Source: Atriophallophorus winterbourni (lineage: Eukaryota; Platyhelminthes; Trematoda; Plagiorchiida; Microphallidae). Taken from it: a stretch of DNA of 64,000 nt. The notes beneath the pieces were generated by a model. The model made no database searches, was not told the DNA's origin, and was given only the letters and a program-made list of their open reading frames with translations. The stretch lies in contig JACCGJ010011332.1 of assembly GCA_013407085.1 (NCBI GenBank), positions 21,857-85,856 of the forward strand, read 5' to 3'. Both the position numbers and the translations under genes were made by a program. This document shows, in pieces, positions 22,911 through 33,636 of this stretch; the first letter of the stretch is position 1, and each line of letters starts with the position of its first letter.

Positions 22911-23489
22911 GGTTGTCAACAGTTCCTACTCTGCAGTCGCATTTTTTGTTGCTCTGTCACTTCTGCTCATATCTTCGCCGAATCTACTTGGATTTCTCCC
23001 ATTCAGAAAATTCTGTGCTACTTTCGATCATATCTATCGGAATTTATTTGCTTTGCTCTTGTCAACCGATTAGCAGCAAAGTTATCATATGGGCGTAATT
23101 TTCAGTTTGCTCACGCGTGCAAACTTTTTTCAATCGCTAACTGTTCTACGGTTTTTGCTATCATTGCAAAGATCGCGTCGAGCTACGCATTTTGATACTT
23201 GTTTCTGTGTTCTAGCTTGTGTAGTTAATGAGTTATATTGGATTATTTGATACATGACGAAATCACGTGTTCCAAAACAGCCACCACGTCCCGTCGAACA
23301 AAAACCCGTCACACACCCGAACAACCCAATTCAGGCTACTAACATATTTGACCGCACCACGAGAACCAACATACTGACTAAAAAATCGATCGATCAAACT
23401 GTGACAGCGACATCGGTCCAACTTGACCTCATGGCCAAGTGCCTGGATCCGGCGAACGCAACAATGGTCACGGCCGGCCCAGCTGATAG

Positions 23490-24828
23490 GACACGCAGAA
23501 TTGTCCCGAAGTCACTTGCAAAGCATGCGAACAACCGGTGAGTCCCATGGCGCGTAAAGTAATAACGTGTTTTCTGTGTATGGGTAAAATCCATGGTAAA
23601 TGCGACCGTACTTTAGCCCCTGACTCGATAGCATTATTAAATAATGAAATGGTTCCAGGTGCATGCTATGTCTGTGTACGTTGCAGAGCTAAATCATTGC
23701 ACTATAACGATACTTTTGGATCCAAAATAGAAAATAGAATGGCCGGTTTGGAGTTGGGCCTTTGACGTGTGGAAGAAATGTTGGTAAATCATGTGAGTAC
23801 GCAAGTGATCACTGATGTAATCCATCATATCAATACATCGATTTCGGAACCACCATTGAAGGAAACTAAGACTAAGGCTATTCGTGTGCCAAAAAAGCGA
23901 AAAAGCAGGGTTATTCCCGTTTTGGAATCAGCTAAAACGACCACAGAAGTAGGAAATTCTTAGATAGATATGCTGTTACGGTCGACCTCAGCTGTACACT
24001 CCAAAACTGCTGTACCCGACTCAAAAAGTCAAGCCACAAAGGTTTTTAATTCTAAAACGCTTGACTTTCCGATACGAAAAAAGAACACCCCATACACGCT
24101 GAACGTGATATGTACAAATGTCAGCGAGTCCCAAGAAAGCCTGTTTGATAGCAAACAGAAACACGATGTAGATAAATGGTCTGAACTTTGTCACCTAATG
24201 CAAATTGAACATGTAAACGCAGAAAAAGTGACTATCTCGCCATTCAACTTCACCTCATATTGGTCAACCTCGCTTGCTCAAGGTAACACTAAAATTCGAG
24301 GCTGATATCGAGAACGTATTGCTGAATGCATACCTACTCAAGTCAGATTCCGACTCAAACTGCCGCATATATCCCGATGTACCATGGTGGGAAAGGAAGG
24401 GCAGCTTGAACGACAGGAAACAAACGCTATCGCGAAGTATAGTTCTACTTGGTGTACCAGAAAATACTTCTAGAGCATCGAATCAGGAAACGGTAGAGCA
24501 CGACGTCAAACAATGGCGCTACATTGCGTGTTCTCTCGATATTTCTAATGCCGTTGTTGTGGACACTTTTCGAGTTCCGTTTTCGCCAAAATACAAGGGG
24601 AATGGACCGAAACCTCTGAAGATTACGTTCTTGACCAGCGCTATGGCTGAAATAGTTAGGTCGGAATGGACAAAAGGGAAGCGAACATTTCCCAAGGATG
24701 TTAGACTTAGCCCACCCAAACCAAGTCAAACACTCTCCCGTTTGGAGATAGCGGATAGCAGCGTTTCCATCCAAATGGAGGAAATCAATGCATCAAAAAT
24801 CGTCGTAGGTCCGGCTCAAATCGAGTAG
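23490..24828 (+). pseudogene. CR1 ORF1 (copy B), finger protein, broken
   Basis: The finger is VTCKACEQPVSPMARKV, then CFLCMGKIHGKC and CYVCVRC, in one frame from about 23490. TGA at 23763-23765 and TAG at 23961-23963 interrupt it. The middle (LNVICTNVSESQESLFDSKQ) is in the same frame. A frameshift near 24265 leads to the C-terminal domain DVPWWERKG...RSIVLLGVPEN...GPKPLKITFLTS (24274-24828). The start is unclear because the Pro-rich frame at 23254-23541 is in another phase and may be leader or shifted N-terminus. It corresponds domain by domain to ORF1 of copy A. Confidence 0.7.
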
Positions 24829-25029
24829 GACTGAGCAATTCACACCGAAAACTAATTGTCGATTCAAGCCGTCGGCGACCATTAAGACGCACGCATGTTT
24901 TAACATCCAAAGAAGCCTGACCAATAACTTCGGTTTACACCCCGTCATTACTCGGTGATGTAATTTACCCACCATCTTTGACACGTACTCAAATTACCTG
25001 CTCAAATGAAACGTCTTTGCTGTCAACAT

Positions 25030-26796
25030 CGACTGTCAAATTTTGTATACGAATGCTCAAAGCTTGATAAACAAACTACACGAATTGACTGAAATAACTA
25101 CCACACACTCGCCAGACGTGATTGCTGTAACTGAGGCATGCTTTCATCCAACTTTAACAGACAATGAAGTTGCCATTGAAGGTATGCCTCTACTTCGTCG
25201 CGATCGCCTGACTCGAGGAGGTGGTGTTGCGCTTTACCACATTCGGAGACTGCTCTGCCAAGAGATCACTGATGACGATTTACAACTGCTAGACAAATTA
25301 TGGTGTTCGCTGAATGTAACAGCAGGAGAAAAATGCATAGTGGGTGTGATTTACCGCTCGCCCTCAGCCGACGAAGCCTACTATTCAGCATTACTTGTAA
25401 ATATACACTTAGCGGCTACCAGATACCGCGGCAGACTTCTACTGATCGGAGACTTTAATCTGCCGAACTTTAAGGGAAATTTAGTTCAACCAGAAAATTC
25501 CTTAAACGCTTTATTTCAACAGTTGCTAGAAGAAATTCCGCTCTACAACCATATATTCAACAATACCCAATTTCGTGGTACAGATATGCCGTCTCTCTTG
25601 GACCTAATACTGACAAATGAAGAGCACGTGATTGAAAGTCTCACTTATGAAGCTCCAATAGGACTAAGTGACCACTTAGTTATTAAGTTTGACTATATTT
25701 GCCAGGCAATCAGAACAAGTGGCATCAACAAGGTGATTAGAAAAATTGACTTTCCACAACTTAAATCTACTCTTATGAACGCCCCAGACCCTGGTCTTAA
25801 GTCCGACAACGTGCACGATCAGTAGCAGTGTATGATAACCGAACTTCAATTTGCCGTTAAATGCACTCTCATTTTGTTCCAAAGGTGCAAAAATGGATAT
25901 ACGTTTAAGCTGAGAAGCCGAACACGAAAATGGTTGACCTTGCGAAATGCTGCATGGCGTGCTCATCGACATGATACCACTGTTGAGAGTTGGGAGACAT
26001 TCCGTTTGCTGAGAAATAAGGTAAACAAACTTGTTATTGATGACAAACTGAATTATCAAAATCATTTACTCAACAAAATGGAATCCAACCCCAACATTCT
26101 CTACCAGATCATAAATAACCGGTCAAGGGTGAAACCAGGAGTTGCTGCTCCAAAGACACGTGATGGAACAACAACCACAGCATCTCAATCTGCCGAAGTT
26201 CTAGCCCATTTCTTCTCCACTGTTTTCAGCCCACGAAAAACCGTTATCTGTCCCTTAACTCCCGTCATCTCACTCGAAAATGTTCTACAACAACTAAGTA
26301 TTACATCGGAGAGTGTCCTCCGCACATTGCTAATTCTCAACATGAGAAAATCACCCGGAGACGACGAAATTACCCCGTTGATTCTTAAAAAACTGTGCTT
26401 ATACTTTGTGTACGCCTCTCACATACTTGTTTAACCTCCCTTTAACCCAAAGTTTCGTTCCATGTGATTGGAAGAATGGCATCATTACCCCCATCCACAA
26501 AGGAGGAAACCGTTCCGAAGTATCCAACTATCGACCAGCAACACTACTACTGGTGATCTCTAAAGTGATGGAGCGCCTCGTAGCAAACAGCGTCACAAAA
26601 CATCTGGAAGACAATTGCTTGCTCACAGTCGAACAACACAGCTTCAGAAAAAAAACTCTTGCCTTTCAAAACTTCTGCTTGCCCTCGATGACTGGACACA
26701 AGCTGTAGACAAAGGTCTCACAGTACACGCTTGTTATCTTGATATATCAAAAGCATTCGATCGTGTCAACCACAGTCTGATTCAAAGTGATTCAAA
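25030..26796 (+). pseudogene. CR1 ORF2 (copy B), endonuclease and partial RT
   Basis: The endonuclease is well kept: YTNAQSLINKLHELTE, VTEACF (catalytic Glu present, Trp changed to Cys), IGDFNLPNF and LSDHLVIKFDY (25043-25825). It ends at TAG 25823-25825, then continues in frame to NMRKSPGDDEITP (26434). Frameshifts near 26390 and 26650 separate WKNGIITPIHKGGNRSEVSNYRP and YLDISKAFDRVNH. Everything after RT motif A, including the FADD active site, is missing. Confidence 0.8.
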
Positions 26797-26919
26797 GTTG
26801 TAATGGTCTAAAAAGCATTTAGCTTAACAATAATCATGGGATGGAGTTATGAGGTATATACAAAGAAGAAGAAGAACAGGGAAACTCATGTAATGTAAAT
26901 CGTGTCAAAATTTGGATTG
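26797..26919 (-). mobile_element. CR1 3'-end fragment
   Basis: TTGTAATGGTCTAAAAAGC followed by TTAGCTTAACAATAATCATG is the reverse complement of a CR1 3' end, ahead of and distinct from the similar tail of copy D that starts near 26920. It is a short 5'-truncated stub, containing a (GAA)n run at about 26863-26877. Confidence 0.5.
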
Positions 26920-27042
26920 TCAGAAACTCAGAAACTCAGAAAATTGTATGGTAAAAAAAGCATTAAGCTTAATAATAACCATAGGATGACAAGGTATATG
27001 GAACATATAAAACTATATAAAAAATATAAAATATCTCAAAAA

Positions 27043-29846
27043 TCAATAGGGACATTCGTATACCGTATGGTTCGTCATAAACTCATCGAGTTTGAAAGCG
27101 AAAACCTCAACAGATTCTGATCGTGTGATTTATTCAGGCAAATAGTTCCAAGTGAAACAAATTCTTACGGAGAAGAAATTACGACGTATATCCAATCGAG
27201 AATGCGGAATGCTTAAAGCCTTTGAATGTGTTCGTGTTCTAGTAAGGTCATTGGACTTTAGCAAGTGTTTAAGAGGATGGTTTACAGAATGCAGGATTTT
27301 GAAGGTCAACATAAGGTCACTACGTATCCGCCGTTGGGTAAAATCTTGTAGGTTCAGTTTTAACATTCGCTCTGTGAAAGGCAAATTTCTGTACCGGGAG
27401 ACCAACTTTGTAGCACTATGATAAATCCTGTCGAGTAGTTCGATGTCCTTCCTCAGCCACGGTGCCCAGGCTTGGATGGAATATTCCATAACAGGACGTA
27501 TATACGTGTTAATTACCCGAGGTAAGGTTTCGGGCGTAAAAATCCGGAATATTCTTTTGAGAAGACTCAAGATACGACAAGCTTTATTGTACACCATCCG
27601 GCAATGCTGTCCCGGCTTCAGGTTAAACGAAACCCAGATGCCCAGATCTTTTTCTGTTCTGGTCCAAACGAGATCTTGCGTGCCAAGCTGATACGTGTGG
27701 TGCAGAAATTTCCCAAGCTGCAGCATTTTACATTTCGCAGGGTTAAATGGTAACTCATTTAACTGGGACCAACGAAATAAGATGCTTAGATCCCGTTGTA
27801 ATGCCATACATTCATTAACAGACCTGACAAGTTTCCAAATTTTAATATCATCGGCAAATAGTATCAAGTTGCATCCAATATCCTGTACTATATCGTTCAT
27901 ATACACCAAGAATAGAAGAGGTCCAAGCACCGATCCTTGCGAAACTCCACTCGTGACGTCTATTTTTCTAGATAAGGTGCTGCCAACGCGAACTTGGACG
28001 TGTCTATCAGTAAGATAGTCCCTTATCCAATTCAGCAATATTCCCGTTATTCCATAGGATTCGAGCTATTTAATTAAGATGTCATGGTTGACTCTGTCGA
28101 AAGCTTTAGAAATATCGATGTAGCAAGCATGCACAGCCTCATCTTCGTCTAGTGCCTTGGTCCAATCCTCGAACGTGGTAAGAAGGTTAGATAAACAGCA
28201 ACGACCTCTTCGAAAACCGTGTTGTGCTGCTGTCAAAATATTTTGGTTTTCAAAATGTTCTCTCATGCGCGCAGTCACAATGCGTTCCATTAATTTGGAG
28301 ATCACCGGAAGTAACATTACCGGTCTATAGTTTGCTGTGTCTGAACGGCTACCGCCTTTATAAATAGGAGTTATCACCCCTGCTTTCCATTGCGGTGGTA
28401 TTTTTCCTTCATTTAAGCTGAGATTGAATATGCGAGTGAGAGGAGCAGTCAAAGCAACGCGACACCTGCGAAGTACGGCGGGGGAAATTTTGTCTGCGCC
28501 AGGGGACTTCTTTTCGTTTAGTCGACAAATTTCCCGCCCAACCATGTATTCGTTGATAGTCATTTCACTTAATACTTCGAAATGTGGTGAACTTGATGAA
28601 AGTTGATATGGTATACAACGCTTGGGATTGAAGACAAATGAGTAAAACCTTGCTAAAGCGTCGGCGGTATCTGGGCAGTGTGGGTCAATCCATGAGGTGT
28701 TAGTACAGAGATTACACCTGGTTTGATCCTTGATCGTTCATTTACTATCTTGTAGAGAAGCTTAGGATTCTTTTCCATTCTCTTAAGCAAGTTCCATTGG
28801 AATTGCATGCGATCTTCTCTTACAAGAGTAGTGACTTGATTCCGTATCTTACAGAATCGTTTCCAAGTTTCTTCCGTACCAAACTTCTTATGAGTTACCC
28901 AAGACTCGCTTAACAACTAACCATTTCTTCGTTCTACTCCGAATAGCAAACTGGTTGTTGTAGCTGCATTTGTGTGGTACAAAAATCGAGTTTTCGTAAA
29001 TCTTCGAATTGAGATAATTTAGAAACGAATTGTAATATGAGCCTGGATCCATTGAATCAAACTCATGAGTGTATGCATCCAGGAGACTGATATTTAAGAA
29101 TTCAAATTGTATTTTCCTTATGACTTTCGTCTGTTCACACAATCGTTCCGCACTACATACATAATCAAACAAAAGCACAACATGATCACTCTTCCCCAGT
29201 GGTGCGAGGTATTGTATACCCTCTACTGCGGTTGCCCCAGGCGTTAAGACAAGGTCAAGGGTTGAAGGTTGGTCAAGACCCCGCCAGCGAGTTGGCTGGT
29301 TAGCGTGATTGTGTAGTGAAGCAAATTCTATAACCTCCTTGAATTTATGTTCAAACGAATGCAGGGAGTGCTCACCTCTCGAAAACAGATGCGGGAGATT
29401 AAAATCGCCAATGATTAGCAATTGCATAGTCGGCATCTTGTGATCTGATGCAATGATTCGATGAGCTTATCATTGTATGAGCTTTCGGATGATGGCGAGC
29501 GGTAAATGATGCCGATCGTACATTCATCTCCATTGACTAGCTTTACTGAACACCGCATCGTATCAGGAAGGCTGAGGTCAGGATGATCGATGACGTTACA
29601 CTGCGCTAAACGTTCGTGATAGTAGACTGCAACTCCACCACCGGATCTTCGATCACGATCGCGACGAAGTAGTGACATTTTCGTAATCATAAGCTCAGCA
29701 TCAGTCATGCAGGGCTGGAACCAAGTCTCTGTAACTGCAACCAAATCGGGTGAAAGTCTTTCACAAAGCTCACATAGTTCAGCTAATTTGTTAGTTAAAC
29801 ACTGAGCATTTGTATATATGCACCTGATCGTATTTGTCTTACACAA
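27043..29846 (-). pseudogene. CR1 ORF2 (copy D), multiple frameshifts
   Basis: The endonuclease is YTNAQCLTNKLAELCE, VTETWFQ (intact ETW) and IIYRSPSS (29846-29415), then, after a frameshift near 29425, IIGDFNLPHL and GKSDHVVLLFDY. Further shifts near 28905 and 28650 follow. The RT has KKSPGADKISP, NYRPVMLLPV, YIDISKAFDRVNH, a TAG stop at 28066-28068, SGVSQGSVLGP (Pro of VPQG changed to Ser) and LFADDIKIW. TAA at 27130-27132 interrupts after FTWNYLPE, but the frame continues to TGA near 27043. Its start lies about 20 bp from the end of ORF1. Confidence 0.8.
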
Positions 29847-29866
29847 TGTCGAATCGTGTACTGTAG

Positions 29867-30243
29867 CTATTGGTCCGACTCGCGATGAGCCGGACCCTTT
29901 TCGTTTTTTGGGGTAACATTTGAACTGTCAATAACAAGATTGCAATCAGGCTGTAGTTGCGATGGTTCTCTGGGTTTCAGTGAGGGAACATGCTTGGGCA
30001 CACTTAGTCTCACGTCTGGAGCTATCGCTTGACATTCAGGTTGAACCTCATCACTAGGCGTTTGTGGGTCGGTGCTATCCGTTTGCTTGCTTTCTGATAT
30101 TACCCTGGGCAAGCTCAACATGACGTTTTGTGGTAAGTTTTTTCTATTAGCTTTCCATTCACGTTTGATAGTATCCGTCATTTCTGTTGTGAAAAAGGTT
30201 AGCTTTAAAGGGCTAGGACCTTGCCCTTTATAGTTGGCAGACA
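29867..30243 (-). pseudogene. CR1 ORF1 C-terminal part (copy D)
   Basis: Encodes the last 125 residues of ORF1 (SANYKGQGPSPLKLTFFTTE, then a Pro/Ser-rich tail), parallel to residues about 300-400 of copy A. The central third, including the VLLGVP region, is missing and replaced by the fragment at 30244-30985. The stop is followed about 20 bp later by ORF2. Confidence 0.75.
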
Positions 30244-30985
30244 AAGGAGATGGATAAAAGTTCTTGCATCCACGTCTGTTACCTAGACATTCCGAAAGCT
30301 TTTGACAGAGTCAATCATCATTTGCTTCTTCAAAAACTGATACGTTTAGGAATATGTGATCCACTCCTCTCATGGTTGTGCGACTATCTGTCAGATCGCG
30401 ACGCCCGAGTTAAAGTTAACGGAGCGCTATCCCAAACGTTCAAAACCACCAGTGGAGTCCCACAAGGGTCTGTGCTAGGCCCGCTCCTCTTTCTGTTGTA
30501 CATAAATGATTTACCCCCCTCATATCGTCCAAAATGTTCCTGTTCGCGGATGATATGAAAATTTGGACGACAATAAGTTCTGCAGAGGATTGTGAGAAAC
30601 TGCAAACGGATTTGGACAGCGTGTCGAATTGGGCGGCCATGAATGACATGTCATTCAACATACAGAAATGTAAGATGCTCCATCTTGGCAAGAATGTTCC
30701 TTGGACATATCGATTGGGAACTGAAAACCTAGCATGGAGCTCGTTAGAAAAAGATCTTGGAGTGTGGATTAGCGGGAACCTGAAGAGCACAGCGCACTGT
30801 CAGAACATATATCGACGAGCAAACAGATTGTTAGGTATCTTTCGAAGAATATTTGGAAGATTCTCTCTGGTAACGTTACCAAGGATAATGAATGTCTACC
30901 TTCGCCCTACGATGGAGTATGCGGTAGAGGTCTGGGCTCCTTGGCTGCGAAAGGATATTGCTCTCTTCGATAAAATCTATCACAG
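30244..30985 (+). mobile_element. Internal CR1 RT fragment (E) inside copy D ORF1
   Basis: An isolated RT piece in the opposite orientation to its host: [34 protein letters not shown], then, after a one-base frameshift near 30532, FLFADDMKIW, LEKDLGVWISGNL and MEYAVEVWAPWLRKDIALFDKIYH. It lacks both the 5' and 3' ends of a LINE, so it did not arrive as an ordinary 5'-truncated insertion. It replaces, rather than just interrupts, the middle of ORF1. Confidence 0.8.
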
Positions 30986-31365
30986 TGATTATCTACCGGC
31001 TCTTCGGCAGTAACCTCTAAGTCGGGTAACGACGGTGTCTTTATGACGTTTATTATCAATTCATTTAGTTTTTGTATATTGGATTCCATTCCATTTAGAC
31101 GCGTCTCAATATCATATTCAGGGGTTTTCGTCGCCGAGGCTGACGGTGTTGATTTGGCCTTGCAAACGAGACACACATAACAAACACCAGGGCAATTATC
31201 TCCATTAATAATCGATACTAAATCCGAGGTCAGCGATTTGTCGCATTTAGCATGAACTTTCGACAAACAATCGTAACACGTGACAGACTTTGCCTTAGGA
31301 CTTACCGACTTTCGGCAAACCGCACACATGCAGCCCGGTGCGCTTTGTTTTCGTTTCGGGGTCAT
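30986..31365 (-). pseudogene. CR1 ORF1 N-terminal part (copy D)
   Basis: Starts at ATG 31363-31365. The finger is intact: GCMCAVCRKSVSPKAKS, CYDCLSKVHAKC, CPGVCYVCLVC. A segment homologous to the coiled region of copy A follows (ETRLNGMES). The frame breaks at about 30985, where an opposite-strand RT fragment begins. Its C-terminal counterpart is at 29867-30243. Copy D keeps the zinc-ligand Cys that is a stop in copy A. Confidence 0.75.
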
Positions 31366-31756
31366 CCGGTCAGGGTTATGAGCAGCACTGTTCAGTGGTT
31401 TGCACAAGCATTGGCTCGGTCGAGCGATCGATGATGAATATAGTGTGCGCGACAAAAAATTCAGTGTTCACGAAAAAGAGCAAAATCAGAATTTAATCCG
31501 GTGATACTCTTCAGTAGTTGATCGCACGATGTTGAAAGTAGGACCAGTCGACGGCGAAGAATAAGATCTTTTGAATGACGTTAATCCCTTTGAGGACTTG
31601 AAGAGTATTAACAGAGTTGCACGCGTAAATCCAATATGGGAAAATCACAATGAATCCCAATTCGCTTGTATTATCGAATATATCGAGTGGTATATCCAGA
31701 AAGCTGACTTCGAGAGGAGTCCAACAACGTATAATATATCCACGTAAGAGTAAGTT

Positions 31757-32179
31757 AAGAGAAGAAGAAGAAGAAGAAGAAAAGAACTTTATTCGTTAAA
31801 ACGAATTTTCAGTTAATCAAAATAGTTTAAACACAGAATTTCAATACGAATAAGGGGGACGTCAAAATTTGATGGGAAAATTTGAGATTGCCAGTCACAT
31901 TCAAAATCAAAACAGTTTCGGTTCCGTCTGCAGGCATGTATGAGTTTTCTTTCGCATTATTCTGACCGGCGCAGCAAATTCCCCATCCTTCAAAAAATAA
32001 AAATATTGCGCAGCGTTTAAAGCGTGCGGGGCATCAAACGTCCTTTGTTTACATGTTCACGACATGTTAAAACGTTTGAAAAACAAAAGCTTTCGTATTG
32101 ACTGAAAAAAAATAAAAATGCATGAAAACATTAATTTTGAGCACGGCCGATTCAAAGGCCCCGCTCCAAAAAAAGTTTA
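31757..32179 (-). mobile_element. Unidentified retroposon-like insertion with TTC-type tail
   Basis: The 5' UTR of copy D is split. AAGTTAAGAG (about 31751) and GTTTAAGAACAG (about 32176) flank the insert and resemble a target duplication. On the minus strand the insert ends with AATAAAG followed by a (TTC)n run (31758-31790), as expected for a polyadenylation signal and retroposon tail. No reading frame of note. It could be a SINE or a 5'-truncated LINE end; I do not recognise the family. Confidence 0.5.
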
Positions 32180-32714
32180 AGAACAGTATATCCTGATCAT
32201 CAGGAGCTCAAAATTATGCGACCGCACGGCACGTCGTCTATCGGAGTGTTACTAAAAAAGATGGAGCTATGTGGAATCAAGGGTTCATTACTAGCCTGGT
32301 TCGAGGATTATCTCCGAGACCGTGTCATTCGAGTGAGGGTTGATGATGCTTTGTCAAGACGTATTGCAGTAACGATTGGGTGCCGCAGGAATCAGTGCTT
32401 GGACCACTTCTTTTCCTGATGTATGTCAACGACTTACCGAAACTTGTTCGCAGCCAAATCTTGTTATTTGCGGATGACATCAAGCTGTGGACACAAGTAC
32501 GTACAACTGAGGATTGCAGAGAGCTTCAGCTGGACCTCAATGCCTTACAAGTCTGGTCAGTTAGAAATGAGTGAATGAATGTCAGAAAATGCAAGGTATT
32601 GACTGTTGGAAGACATTCCGAGTACTCCTACACCCTTGAAAGCACTGACAAGGATAAGGACTCGGGTGAGTGGGTGAGCAGCACTTTGAAACCGTCACAT
32701 AACGTCACGTATGT

Positions 32715-32868
32715 TGTGGAGTGGCTGTCAGCATGAATACTTATTGTCCAATCAGAATGCAGTATCTGTCAGTGTGTGTATCTCTTTATTGTTATTCCCA
32801 TGATGATTCATATGTTTGTTGACGTGTAGTGAATACACATGTGTCGCTCTGATCTTGACTTTTCTACA
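32715..32868 (+). repeat. 5' LTR of the TRIM-like element
   Basis: 154 bp, starting TG and ending CA, matched by 33483-33636. It contains a TCTTTATTG/GAATAC region that may include promoter or polyadenylation signals, but neither is clear. Confidence 0.85.
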
Positions 32869-32886
32869 TGGTGACGAGGGTGATCG

Positions 32887-33504
32887 ATGAGAAAACGTCG
32901 GATAGAACTGAGAACGCCCGTTTTAGCGGCTTTAATGTTCGACCACCGGCAACACTCAATGGAAGGCGATGAAGGATTGGCAGAGAGATGGAAACGGTGG
33001 AAGGAACAGTTTAGAGACATTCGGACGTTGGCGAATCTGACGAATACCGACAAAGCGTATCAAATGGTGACGCTGAGGAATGCGCTTGGTGAACAGGCGA
33101 CGAATTTCATACAGTGTTTCACCTTTGATAAGAACGAAAACGCAGATGACTGGGAAACTATCTTCGCGAAGCTCGAAGAACATTGCCTCGGTCAAGTGAA
33201 CGAGAGATGGAAACTGTGGAAGCAACACTTCAGCGACTTTCGGACGTTGGCGAATCTGACGAATACCGATAAAGTGTATCAAATTGTGACGCTGAGGAAT
33301 GCGCTTGGTGAACAGGCGACGGAGTTTACACAGTGTTTCACTTTTGTTGAGAACGAAGACGCAGATGACTGGGGAACAATCTTCGCGAAGCTCGAAGAAC
33401 TTTGCCTCGGTCAAGTGAACGATATAAATTCAATTGTCACGCGCAAGATGTCGATGAGCCGATCGTTTGAAAAACGGAAGGATGTGGAGTGGCTGTCAGC
33501 ATGA
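32887..33504 (+). CDS. Gag-like protein with in-frame 73-residue duplication
   Basis: A 205-codon ATG frame fills the interior of the mini LTR element. Residues 33-105 and 106-178 are tandem copies of one 73-residue unit (ERWKRWKEQFRDIRTLANL; TDKAYQMVTLRNALGEQAT; DDWETIFAKLEEHCLGQVN), encoded at 32983-33201 and 33202-33420. The unit resembles the start of a Ty3/Gypsy gag capsid N-terminal domain (W..F..F, then a helix with LxxxLGE). The frame runs off into the 3' LTR, so the rest of gag, the zinc knuckle and all of pol are missing. It may be expressed only as a short capsid fragment. Confidence 0.6.
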   Translation: MRKRRIELRTPVLAALMFDHRQHSMEGDEGLAERWKRWKEQFRDIRTLANLTNTDKAYQMVTLRNALGEQATNFIQCFTFDKNENADDWETIFAKLEEHCLGQVNERWKLWKQHFSDFRTLANLTNTDKVYQIVTLRNALGEQATEFTQCFTFVENEDADDWGTIFAKLEELCLGQVNDINSIVTRKMSMSRSFEKRKDVEWLSA

Positions 33505-33636
33505 ATACTCATTGTCCAATCAGAATGCAGTATCTGTCAGTGTGTCTATCTCTTTATTGTAATTCCCATGATGATTCATATGTTTGTTGACGTGTAGTGA
33601 ATACACATGTGTCGCTCTGATCTTGACTTTTCTACA
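33483..33636 (+). repeat. 3' LTR of the TRIM-like element
   Basis: 154 bp, equal in length to the 5' LTR. Visible differences are ACTTATTG against ACTCATTG, TGTGTAT against TGTCTAT, and GTTATT against GTAATT. Confidence 0.85.

Larger units (their letters stand above)
22911..26796 (+). mobile_element. CR1-like LINE copy B, 3'-truncated and decayed
   Basis: Plus-strand element beginning just after the foldback: 5' UTR to about 23490, ORF1 (23490-24828), a 200-bp gap and ORF2 (about 25030-26796). It is cut off right after RT motif A, where minus-strand CR1 tail sequence begins. Its ORF1 and ORF2 are clearly diverged from copies A and D, so it is an older, separate subfamily. Confidence 0.8.
26920..32229 (-). 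mobile_element. CR1-like LINE copy D, with two internal insertions
   Basis: Minus-strand element with a 3' end at about 26920-26965 (repeated CAGAAACT units and GGTAAAAAAAGCATTAAGC) and a 5' end at 32229 (GAGCTCAAAATTATGCGACC, about 32206-32225), matching the 5' end of copy A. It carries an opposite-strand CR1 fragment inside ORF1 (30244-30985) and a 0.4-kb insertion in its 5' UTR (31757-32179). ORF2 is broken by several frameshifts. Confidence 0.8.
32715..33636 (+). mobile_element. Miniature LTR retrotransposon (TRIM-like) with gag fragment
   Basis: Two 154-bp LTRs (32715-32868 and 33483-33636) begin TGTGGAGTGG and end TTTTCTACA. They are flanked by the 5-bp duplication TATGT (32710-32714 and 33637-33641). 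TGGTGACGAGGGTGATC directly after the 5' LTR looks like a primer-binding site. The 614-bp interior holds one gag-like frame and no pol. It sits inside CR1 copy F. The LTRs differ at only a few positions, so insertion was fairly recent. Movement must have depended on an autonomous LTR element. Confidence 0.85.
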
